10,126 nt of DNA from NCBI GenBank assembly GCA_039933315.1, contig JBDTOI010000147.1:1-10126 (forward strand). The letters run 5' to 3'. Positions 1 to 4,875 of the stretch are shown here, piece by piece (within the stretch, counting starts at the first letter, position 1; the number at the start of each line of letters is the position of its first letter). The translations under genes were made by a program, and so were the position numbers. The notes beneath the pieces were generated by a model that worked only from the letters and a program-made list of their open reading frames with translations, searched no databases and had not been told where the DNA came from. The stretch is from DASXRU01 sp039933315 (GTDB taxonomy: Bacteria; Acidobacteriota; Blastocatellia; Pyrinomonadales; Pyrinomonadaceae).

Positions 1-311
1 TCGAGCGGGATCTTCATGTCTTTAGCGAAGTGGTTGAGGGTACCCAGAGGCAATACTCCCAGCGCCGTGGGAGTGTCAACCAGCACAGAGGCCACAGCGC
101 TAATCGTGCCGTCCCCACCGCCGGCCACAATTGGATTGTAGCCCTCGCTCAGCCTGCGTTGGGCCAGGGGTATCAGCTCGCTGCCATCATGAAGCAGGGA
201 AATAACCGGCGAGAGACCGCGCGCGGAAAACAACTCGGCCAGCTTGTCACGCAGACTTTCTTTATCGTCGGCGCCGGACTTGCTGTTGATGATAATTGCG
301 GGCTGGGCCAT
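1..311 (-). CDS. Diacylglycerol/lipid kinase, YegS/LCB5 type (partial, C-terminus cut by window edge)
   Basis: Only the first 103 codons are present; the gene continues beyond base 1. The translation begins MAQPAIIINSKSG, a beta strand followed by the conserved N-S-x-x-G typical of the diacylglycerol kinase catalytic fold. GGGDGT lies at residues 64-69, the nucleotide-binding loop that defines the family. LGVLPLGTLNHFAKD at about residues 84-98 is the second hallmark block (G-T-x-N-x-x-A). Family members phosphorylate diacylglycerol or related lipids with ATP at the inner face of the cytoplasmic membrane, feeding phosphatidic acid back into phospholipid synthesis; some act on sphingoid bases. 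The exact lipid here is unknown. The ATG at 311 is the only start I can place that gives a full N-terminal strand, but it has no clear Shine-Dalgarno. It lies downstream of the terminator at 471-504, so it is probably transcribed separately from the cluster upstream. Confidence 0.9.
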   Translation of the reverse strand, partial: MAQPAIIINSKSGADDKESLRDKLAELFSARGLSPVISLLHDGSELIPLAQRRLSEGYNPIVAGGGDGTISAVASVLVDTPTALGVLPLGTLNHFAKDMKIPL

Positions 312-333
312 AGGTCTTATAAGGAGTCCGTTA

Positions 334-435
334 GACAGGATTTACAAGATTCACAGGATAAATTTAAGAGCGTCAACTGGGCCGCCAACAGTTACTGTGT
401 GCTCTGCCTATCCTGTAAATCGTGTTAATCCTGTC
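334..435. repeat. Inverted repeat with 27-base arms, each built of three 9-base units
   Basis: The arms are 334-360 and 409-435 and match at 24 of 27 positions in inverted orientation, with a 48-base loop. Each arm is internally periodic. The left arm reads ACAGGATTT / ACAAGATTC / ACAGGATAA (335-361); the right arm reads ATCCTGTAA / ATCGTGTTA / ATCCTGTCC (410-436). It lies between the lipid kinase start and the terminator of the upstream cluster, in non-coding sequence. I recall similar ACAGGATTTACAGGAT-type motifs scattered between genes in unrelated environmental bacteria, but no function is known to me. It could fold as a long hairpin in RNA. Confidence 0.85.
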
Positions 436-470
436 CCAGCTATTAAAGGCCGATATCCTAACACGCAAAT

Positions 471-504
471 AAAAGGGCGAGCCTCACGTGAAGCTCGCCC
501 TTTT
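471..504 (-). terminator. Rho-independent terminator of the yqjD/yqjE-like cluster
   Basis: A perfect 12-base inverted repeat (471-482 with 493-504) has the GC core GGGCGAGC and a short inner stem around CACGTG. Read on the minus strand, the stem is followed by TTTTATTTG, the U-rich tail expected of an intrinsic terminator. It lies 33 bases past the stop of the gene ending at 537. The flanking AAAA/TTTT makes it partly symmetric, so it could also stop plus-strand transcripts, though no plus-strand gene ends here. Confidence 0.85.
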
Positions 505-536
505 GGTTGTTAATGCCGCATCGGCTGAAGTCTTAG

Positions 537-1343
537 TTAAGCCCCGGCTTCGCTTGGTCGCGGTAAGGCGCTGCCGCCGCTGGCGCGATCGGCTTTGCCC
601 GGTTGCGCTTCATAACTGCGACCGCTGGCGGACGCACCGGCGGCACGCACGCCGTAAACCTCACGATCGTCGCCACCCGCATGGCTCCCGCTGGCGAGAC
701 GTTTCTCTTTGGCCGGTTCTTTCTCAGAGAGGTCTATGCCGATTAGCTCGGTGACCTTCTTCAGCAGCATCGGCAGCACTACTTCGGTGGCAGTTTTGGA
801 AAGTTCATCAACCAGTCGTCCTCCGAGGCTGGAAACTTCCTTCTCCAACCGGTCGTAGGCCGCGGTCTCTTTGAATCTTTCAATCAGGCCCGGTCCGGAG
901 GGCTCTTCCGGCGCCGCTGTGCGCGCGGGTTCCGGCGTATCCCGGGCTTCGTTTGCATGTGACGCGTAGTACCGGTCCGAGGGCGAGAAGGATCGCCCCG
1001 AGGGCGTGACGCGCTTCATGTTCCGCAGCCGGTAGTCGTCGTACTGCTCACTCTCGCCTTTGATCGTCGAGGCGATGCAGTAGCCCACGGAGACTCCCAC
1101 TCCCAGGGCGCCGGCGGTCCAGAGTACCGGTCGCTTGCGGACATGTTCGCGCCAGTCAAGCGTTTCATTGATTTGATCCTTAACTGATTGATATTGGTTT
1201 ACCACTGTGTCTTTAATCTCCGTGACGGTATGTGAAATGGAATCGCGCGCTTCCTCCATGCGTCGCTGAAGCTCTTCCTTAGACGGCTCTTCGTCCGTCA
1301 AATCCCGCGCGCGGGCAACTCCTAAAGTTCGTTCTTCAGCCAT
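537..1343 (-). CDS. DUF3618-like membrane-anchored protein with long C-terminal tail
   Basis: This protein has 268 residues. Residues 20-65 form a charged helix (EELQRRMEEARDSISHTV then TEIKDTV) resembling DUF3618/YqjD-type proteins, where an amphipathic N-terminal helix precedes a single membrane anchor. A hydrophobic Gly-rich segment at 72-92 (RPVLWTAGALGVGVSVGYCI) is the only clear transmembrane span. Residues 93-150 are polar and low in complexity. Residues 152-206 form a second predicted amphipathic helix (ERFKETAAYDRLEKEV, then LPMLLKKVTELIG). The last 60 residues are Gly/Ala/Ser/Arg-rich and probably disordered. The second helix and tail are longer than in the short E. coli relatives. 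The ATG at 1343 has AAAGGA about 8 bases upstream. It overlaps the end of the YqjE-like gene by 22 bases, so translation is probably coupled. Role inferred: envelope or stress-related inner-membrane protein; no enzymatic motif is visible. Confidence 0.75.
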   Translation of the reverse strand: MAEERTLGVARARDLTDEEPSKEELQRRMEEARDSISHTVTEIKDTVVNQYQSVKDQINETLDWREHVRKRPVLWTAGALGVGVSVGYCIASTIKGESEQYDDYRLRNMKRVTPSGRSFSPSDRYYASHANEARDTPEPARTAAPEEPSGPGLIERFKETAAYDRLEKEVSSLGGRLVDELSKTATEVVLPMLLKKVTELIGIDLSEKEPAKEKRLASGSHAGGDDREVYGVRAAGASASGRSYEAQPGKADRASGGSALPRPSEAGA

Positions 1344-1783
1344 TGCTTGTCCTTTCTGAGCTCGTCCAGACTGCGATTGGGCACAATGTCCTGCTTGGCC
1401 AGACGGCTCTTCATTGCCAGCACGATGATTCCGCCGATTACGAGGTAAGCACCGCCGGTGATGACGAAACCCAACGCATAGCGCGCCGGTTGACTCAGCT
1501 GCGCCTGCTCAAAGAGGGTGGACACTCCGAAAGCCACCGCGACGTTCAGCAGCGCAAAGCCCACGAGGGCAATCACCGCGCCGACGGCAATCATTACCCC
1601 GCCGCGGACGTATGACTGAACATCCTCTTTAACTTCGACCTTCAGCAGGCTTAGCTTGGTGTCGAGTAGCTCAGTGACGTCCTCTCCCAAACGGGAGAGT
1701 AAGCCGGGAATGTTCTCGAGTTCACCGCGCGGCTCGCGGGCCACTGCCACGCCCGAGCCGGCACCTTTGTTAAGATCAGCCAT
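1322..1783 (-). CDS. YqjE-like phage holin family protein (holin superfamily III, DUF1469)
   Basis: A small two-span membrane protein of about 153 residues. An amphipathic N-terminal region (ENIPGLLSRLGEDVTELLD, then TKLSLLKVEVKEDVQ) leads into TM1 (Gly/Ala/Val-rich, about residues 62-88) and TM2 (about 103-125). It ends in a charged tail with KSRLAKQD and LRKDKQWLK. This layout, with L-x-x-x-E-x-x-E before TM1, is that of the YqjE/DUF1469 family, which is annotated as holin-like by fold but is usually chromosomal and not lytic. Two ATGs are possible: 1789 (MAMADL) and 1783 (MADL). AGGAG ends 7 bases before 1783 and only 1 base before 1789, so I prefer 1783; a weaker AAGGA could serve 1789. 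It lies between two YqjD-like/DUF3618-like anchors, recalling the yqjD-yqjE arrangement of enterobacteria. Its exact function is unknown. Confidence 0.85.
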   Translation of the reverse strand: MADLNKGAGSGVAVAREPRGELENIPGLLSRLGEDVTELLDTKLSLLKVEVKEDVQSYVRGGVMIAVGAVIALVGFALLNVAVAFGVSTLFEQAQLSQPARYALGFVITGGAYLVIGGIIVLAMKSRLAKQDIVPNRSLDELRKDKQWLKNEL

Positions 1784-1845
1784 AGCCATTCTCCTTTCCT
1801 TCAGGTGGGCCTCACGCTCTGTGCTGGCAAAGCAATTGAATCTGC

Positions 1846-2289
1846 TTAGCGCCGGGTACCCCGGATCAATAGGCCAATTACCAACCCGGCTGCTGCGGAA
1901 ATCAGGATCGCCTGACCTGGGTTCTGCCGGGTGTATTGCTTGGCGCCATCGACCAGCTCTTTCGGGTCGACGTCTTTTAGTTCTTTGAACTTGTCGCCCA
2001 CAACGGATGCTTTATCGACTACGAAGTCTTTGGCTGTGGTAGCGGCGTCGGCAATCTTCTGTCCATAGTCCTGTGCGGTCTGCGCCAGGCTGGGCGCGGT
2101 CGCAGCGCCGGTGCCGCCGCCAGTGCTGGTGGTGGAAGGCGTCAGGCCCTGACTGGAAACTCCGCCGCTCGCGCCGGAATCACGAGTGGTGCCCGCATCG
2201 GTAGCGCCGGTGCTGGCTCCGCCAAAAGTGCGCGGTGCGCTGGTGCCGCCGCCGAATGGATTTTCGGGGTTGTTTCTGTTTTGTGACAT
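1846..2289 (-). CDS. DUF883/YqjD/ElaB-like C-terminally anchored inner-membrane protein
   Basis: This protein has 147 residues. Residues 1-66 are a low-complexity Gly/Ser/Thr/Ala region with no visible fold. Residues 67-120 form an amphipathic helix with repeated Ala, Asp and Lys (SLAQTAQDYGQKIADAATTA and onward). The C-terminus, RQNPGQAILISAAAGLVIGL followed by LIRGTRR, is the diagnostic Gly-rich single TM plus terminal Arg pair of the DUF883 family. E. coli YqjD and ElaB, with this tail, are inner-membrane proteins linked to stationary phase and reported to bind ribosomes; transfer of that role here is inference. The ATG at 2289 is chosen because AAGGAGA lies about 7 bases upstream. The frame stays open to 2496, but that extension is Cys/Phe-rich, unlike the family. 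It is the first gene of the minus-strand cluster. Confidence 0.85.
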   Translation of the reverse strand: MSQNRNNPENPFGGGTSAPRTFGGASTGATDAGTTRDSGASGGVSSQGLTPSTTSTGGGTGAATAPSLAQTAQDYGQKIADAATTAKDFVVDKASVVGDKFKELKDVDPKELVDGAKQYTRQNPGQAILISAAAGLVIGLLIRGTRR

Positions 2290-2362
2290 TACTAATTCTC
2301 CTTCTGGTTTGAGTTCAATTGCTGATTTTCTATGAAAGTTACAAGTTGACCGTTCATCAGGG

Positions 2363-2378
2363 AGCAAACATTGTGCCG
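2363..2378 (-). promoter_or_regulatory. Candidate sigma-54 (RpoN) promoter for the DUF883/YqjE-like cluster
   Basis: On the minus strand the sequence is CGGCACAATGTTTGCT. It fits the sigma-54 consensus TGGCAC-N5-TTGCW at all positions but the first. The invariant GG and GC are separated by exactly 10 bases. A start about 12 bases past the GC, near 2352, would give a 5' leader of roughly 60 bases before the AAGGAGA ribosome site. No enhancer-binding protein gene or activator site is identified in the window, so the call rests on the motif alone. Confidence 0.4.
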
Positions 2379-2504
2379 ACAGGTCCTTACAGCCGCTTCT
2401 GTCCGAAACAAAGAAATAACTGCGGTAAAAAGAAATTAGATCGCGTCGGACTTGTTGCGAAAAAGTACGTAGGCAACCAGTAAGAGTCGGGAACAATACA
2501 TGAA

Positions 2505-2608
2505 TTGTAGGGGCGGAACTCCGTGGCCGCCCCTCTTTTTATCACCACAGTGGGGCCCTCTTTAACACAACATCAGAGAGGGGCGGCCACGGAGTGCCGC
2601 CCCTACAA
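2505..2608. repeat. Near-perfect 32-base inverted repeat of the TTGTAGGGGCGG family
   Basis: Arms 2505-2536 and 2577-2608 are inverted copies with one mismatch (A/C at the 13th base). Each arm is itself a smaller imperfect palindrome, GGGGCGG...CCGCCCC around ACTCCGTGG. The 40-base loop has no obvious gene. The element sits in the divergent gap between the minus-strand membrane cluster and tetR, ending only 5 bases before the TTGACA box. A related single unit lies at 10075-10104. This looks like a non-autonomous palindromic repeat (REP/MITE-like) with no coding capacity. Confidence 0.9.
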
Positions 2609-2613
2609 CTGCC

Positions 2614-2642
2614 TTGACAGGCTTTCGGGAAAAGTGGTAAGT
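2614..2642 (+). promoter_or_regulatory. Possible promoter of the tetR-efflux operon
   Basis: A perfect -35-like TTGACA lies at 2614-2619. A 17-base spacer would put the -10 at 2637-2642 (GTAAGT), which is a poor match to TATAAT, so this is only tentative. The supposed -10 falls directly on the palindrome at 2639-2654, an arrangement suited to repression by steric block. The distance to the TTG start of tetR is about 35 bases from the presumed start of transcription. Confidence 0.4.
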
Positions 2643-2654
2643 AAGCACTTACTT
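2639..2654. promoter_or_regulatory. Likely TetR operator (perfect 7-2-7 palindrome)
   Basis: AAGTAAG-CA-CTTACTT is a perfect inverted repeat with a 2-base spacer, 16 bases in all, in the size range of operators bound by TetR-family dimers. It lies 29 bases upstream of the tetR start and overlaps the expected -10 region after TTGACA. From family knowledge, local efflux regulators usually bind such a site in their own promoter. Binding by this regulator is inferred from position. Confidence 0.55.
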
Positions 2655-2683
2655 CAGTAGAGGCTGCGAGGGAGTTTCCTGGT

Positions 2684-3442
2684 TTGAGCAAGCAAATAAA
2701 CACTGCCGCGGTAGGCGCGGACGTTCCCCTGGGCGGTCGTATGGCCGGCGAAGAACGGCGGCTGCAACTCCTGCAGGTGGCCATGCGGCTGTTCTCGCAA
2801 AGGGGCTTTCGCGGCACTACTACCAAAGAAATTGCCAGGGCGGCCGGAGTTTCGGAAGCCATGGTCTTCCGCCACTTTGCCACCAAGGAAGATCTGTACA
2901 CCGCTATCCTCGATCATAAAGCCTGTGCCGGCGGCCTGAAGGATCCACGCGAGTTGGTCGCCGATGCGATCCAGCGCAAGGATGACAGCGCCGTCTTTGA
3001 AGGTCTCGCTATCGGCATGATGAATCATCATCAGAACGACACCGAGTTTCTCCGTTTGCTGACCCATTCGGCCCTGGAGGAACACCAACTGGCGGACATG
3101 TTCTGGGAAACTACCGTGCGGGACATGTACGACTTTCTCGGCGGCTACATTCGTGACCGGCAGCGCGACGGCGCCTTTCGCGAGATCGACACCGCCATCG
3201 TGGTGCGTTCTTTCATGGGTATGGTCATTCATCACTCTCTGAACAATACGCTCTGGGACAAGACGAAAAGGATTCTGAACATCTCCAACGAGCGGGCCGC
3301 GAAAGAATTCACCAACATCCTGTTGTACGGGATCGTAAATGAAGCACGAGTCTCAGCGGGCGGAAATGGAAAACGTTCCGCCACAGCGGAACGCGCAGCA
3401 GCCAAAATTGCGATCGCAGGAAAGAACAAGAAGAGAACTTGA
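2684..3442 (+). CDS. TetR/AcrR-family transcriptional regulator of the efflux operon
   Basis: This protein has 252 residues. The N-terminal DNA-binding domain spans residues 22-78: a helix with LLQVAMRLFSQRGFRGTTT, then the helix-turn-helix KEIARAAGVSEAMVFRHF and the closing KEDLYTAIL, a textbook TetR signature. The C-terminal ligand/dimer domain (about 90-220) is variable, His- and Met-containing (GMMNHHQND), and typical in length. A basic tail rich in Lys, Arg and Ala extends past residue 225. The TTG start at 2684 is preferred because GAGGGAG lies 9 bases upstream and the palindromic operator just before it; an ATG at 2741 would still keep the full HTH but lacks a good ribosome site. It stops one base before the adaptor ATG, so regulator and pump are probably cotranscribed and self-regulated. 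The inducing ligand is unknown. Confidence 0.94.
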   Translation: MSKQINTAAVGADVPLGGRMAGEERRLQLLQVAMRLFSQRGFRGTTTKEIARAAGVSEAMVFRHFATKEDLYTAILDHKACAGGLKDPRELVADAIQRKDDSAVFEGLAIGMMNHHQNDTEFLRLLTHSALEEHQLADMFWETTVRDMYDFLGGYIRDRQRDGAFREIDTAIVVRSFMGMVIHHSLNNTLWDKTKRILNISNERAAKEFTNILLYGIVNEARVSAGGNGKRSATAERAAAKIAIAGKNKKRT

Positions 3443-3443
3443 T

Positions 3444-4691
3444 ATGACGTCCGCCGCGTTTTCAAAAGTCAGCTTATCGATCCTGGTTCTGGCGTTTACG
3501 CTCGCCGGTTTGGGATGCAGCCGCGGGAAGAAATCTGAAGCTGCAGCAGCGACAGCATCGCCCACGGTCGTACAGGTCAGCACCGCCTCCGTTATCGTTC
3601 GCCAGTTGCCGCGCTTCTTTGAGGCGAACGGCAGTTTAGCTCCGAACGAGCAAACCGACGTCGCTCCATCCATTGCCGGAAAAGTGGTGGCAATCGGCGT
3701 TGACCTTGGCAGTTTCGTCAGGCGCGGGCAGATGGTCGTGCGGCTCGATCCGGTCGATTCGCGCCTGCGCGTGGAGCAGGCACAAGCCCAGGTGGAGCAG
3801 GCGAAGGCGGCGGTGCGACAGGCCGAAGCCAGGATTGGTTTAAAGCCGAGCCAGAGTTTCGATCCCACGCGCGTGCCGGAAGTCTCCGCCGCCCGGGTGG
3901 CGTTGGAGTTGGCCGAAACACAGTTGCGGCGCGCCGAAAAGTTATTGGAATCAGGTGACGTTTCGCGCTCGTCTTACGACGAATTAAAAGCGCGTCGTGA
4001 CGGGTTACGCGAGCAATACGAGGTGGCATTGTCTCAGGCCCGGCAGAACTTTGCCGCGGTCCAGGTGGCGCGCACGAACGTTGCGAACGCGCAGGCGCAA
4101 CTGGGATTAGCCCAGCGGAGCCTTTCTTATGCACTCGTGTTTGCGCCAATCAGCGGTTACGTTTCGGATCGACCGGTAGGCCTGGGTGAATACGTCTCGC
4201 CAACTACCAAAGTCGCGACCATCGTAAACATAAACCCCTTGCGCGTGCGCATAGACATTCCCGAGCAGGCAATTGGCAACGTACGCGTCGGCGAAAGCGT
4301 TTCAGTCACGGTCAGCGCCTTTACGGACCGCGCTTTTGCCGGCCGCATAGCGCGCATCTCCCCCAGCGTCAGCGCTCAGTCGCGCACACTGACTGTCGAA
4401 GCCGAGGTTAACAATGGCGACGGGATTTTGAAGCCCGGCCAGTTTGCCACCGTGAAGATCATGCAGCCGCAGTCAACGCCGGCGGTGCTGATACCTGCGC
4501 GTGCGGTGCGCACGGCAGCAGACAGTCATCGTGTTTTCGTGATCAAGAACGGACACGCCGAACAGCGTTTGGTGCAACTCGGTCAAACCGAAGGCGACCT
4601 GGTAGAAGTCAGAAGCGGAATACAGGCCGGCGAGCTGGTAGCGACCAGCAATGTGGAACAACTAAGCGACGGTATTGCGGTCCGGCAGTGA
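3444..4691 (+). CDS. RND efflux periplasmic adaptor subunit (MFP/HlyD family)
   Basis: This protein has 415 residues. It bridges the inner-membrane pump and the outer-membrane channel. An N-terminal hydrophobic signal (residues 7-24, LSILVLAFTLAGLG) ends at Cys25; G-L-G-C is a weak lipobox, so lipoprotein attachment is possible but uncertain. The first half of the biotinyl-lipoyl-like domain is at 74-103 (AGKVVAIGVDLGSFVRRGQM). A long coiled-coil hairpin rich in Gln, Ala and Glu spans about 105-228. The second lipoyl half, LVFAPISGYVSDRPVGLGEY, is at 231-250. The beta-barrel domain is at 260-340 and the membrane-proximal domain at 345-415. Length and order match AcrA/MexA-type adaptors. The ATG at 3444 gives a signal sequence at the very N-terminus; the frame is open back to 3339, but that part overlaps tetR and has no export signal. 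Its ribosome site is weak (AAGAG), consistent with coupling to tetR. Confidence 0.96.
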   Translation: MTSAAFSKVSLSILVLAFTLAGLGCSRGKKSEAAAATASPTVVQVSTASVIVRQLPRFFEANGSLAPNEQTDVAPSIAGKVVAIGVDLGSFVRRGQMVVRLDPVDSRLRVEQAQAQVEQAKAAVRQAEARIGLKPSQSFDPTRVPEVSAARVALELAETQLRRAEKLLESGDVSRSSYDELKARRDGLREQYEVALSQARQNFAAVQVARTNVANAQAQLGLAQRSLSYALVFAPISGYVSDRPVGLGEYVSPTTKVATIVNINPLRVRIDIPEQAIGNVRVGESVSVTVSAFTDRAFAGRIARISPSVSAQSRTLTVEAEVNNGDGILKPGQFATVKIMQPQSTPAVLIPARAVRTAADSHRVFVIKNGHAEQRLVQLGQTEGDLVEVRSGIQAGELVATSNVEQLSDGIAVRQ

Positions 4692-4723
4692 GGCTGACGT
4701 GGTTATCCAGCGTCCCTTTGAAT

Positions 4724-4826
4724 ACTTGCAGTCAGGAAGGCGGGCTTGCCCCCGCTGCTTTGAATGGCTTGAGCGTTGATTCATCAAGGAAAGAGCGGGG
4801 GCAAGCCCGCCTTCCTGACTGCAAGT
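4724..4826. repeat. Perfect 33-base inverted repeat (hairpin element) between adaptor and pump genes
   Basis: Arms 4724-4756 and 4794-4826 are exact reverse complements over 33 bases, starting ACTTGCAGTCAGGAAGGCGG. The 37-base loop can extend the stem (CTTT 4758-4761 with AAAG 4790-4793, CTTGA 4768-4772 with TCAAG 4784-4788), so almost all of the 103 bases can fold into one hairpin. It occupies most of the 184-base gap between the adaptor stop and the pump start; the rest holds nothing I recognise. There is no T-run right after a compact stem, so it is not a standard terminator. I see no clear target-site duplication. Confidence 0.92.
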
Positions 4827-4875
4827 TTTCTCAAGTTGACGCAGAATTCATAACTACTGACTTAAACAAAGTTTT

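Noticed and set aside
316..321. TATAAG on the minus strand as a -10 box of the lipid kinase gene
   Set aside because: It lies only 4 bases before the ATG, so transcription would begin inside the gene, and no -35 box is present at 16-18 bases.
30..428. Plus-strand open frame over the lipid kinase and the 334-435 repeat
   Set aside because: The opposite strand encodes the diagnostic GGGDGT kinase motif; the plus frame continues into the repeat and shows no domain.
335..436. CRISPR-like array from the 9-base repeats
   Set aside because: The units are contiguous 9-mers without spacers and invert in the second arm; there are no cas genes.
1322..1783. Prophage remnant, because of the holin family name
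   Set aside because: YqjE/DUF1469 proteins are chromosomal housekeeping membrane proteins in this context; no endolysin, integrase or structural phage gene is nearby.
2290..2496. N-terminal extension of the DUF883-like gene up to an ATG at 2496
   Set aside because: The added 69 residues are Cys/Phe/Arg-rich and unlike the family, whereas the internal ATG at 2289 has a strong AAGGAGA ribosome site. The candidate sigma-54 promoter also lies inside the extension.
3339..3443. Start of the adaptor at 3339, overlapping tetR
   Set aside because: It would place 35 charged residues before the signal peptide and is only the out-of-frame shadow of the tetR end; the ATG at 3444 starts a proper signal.
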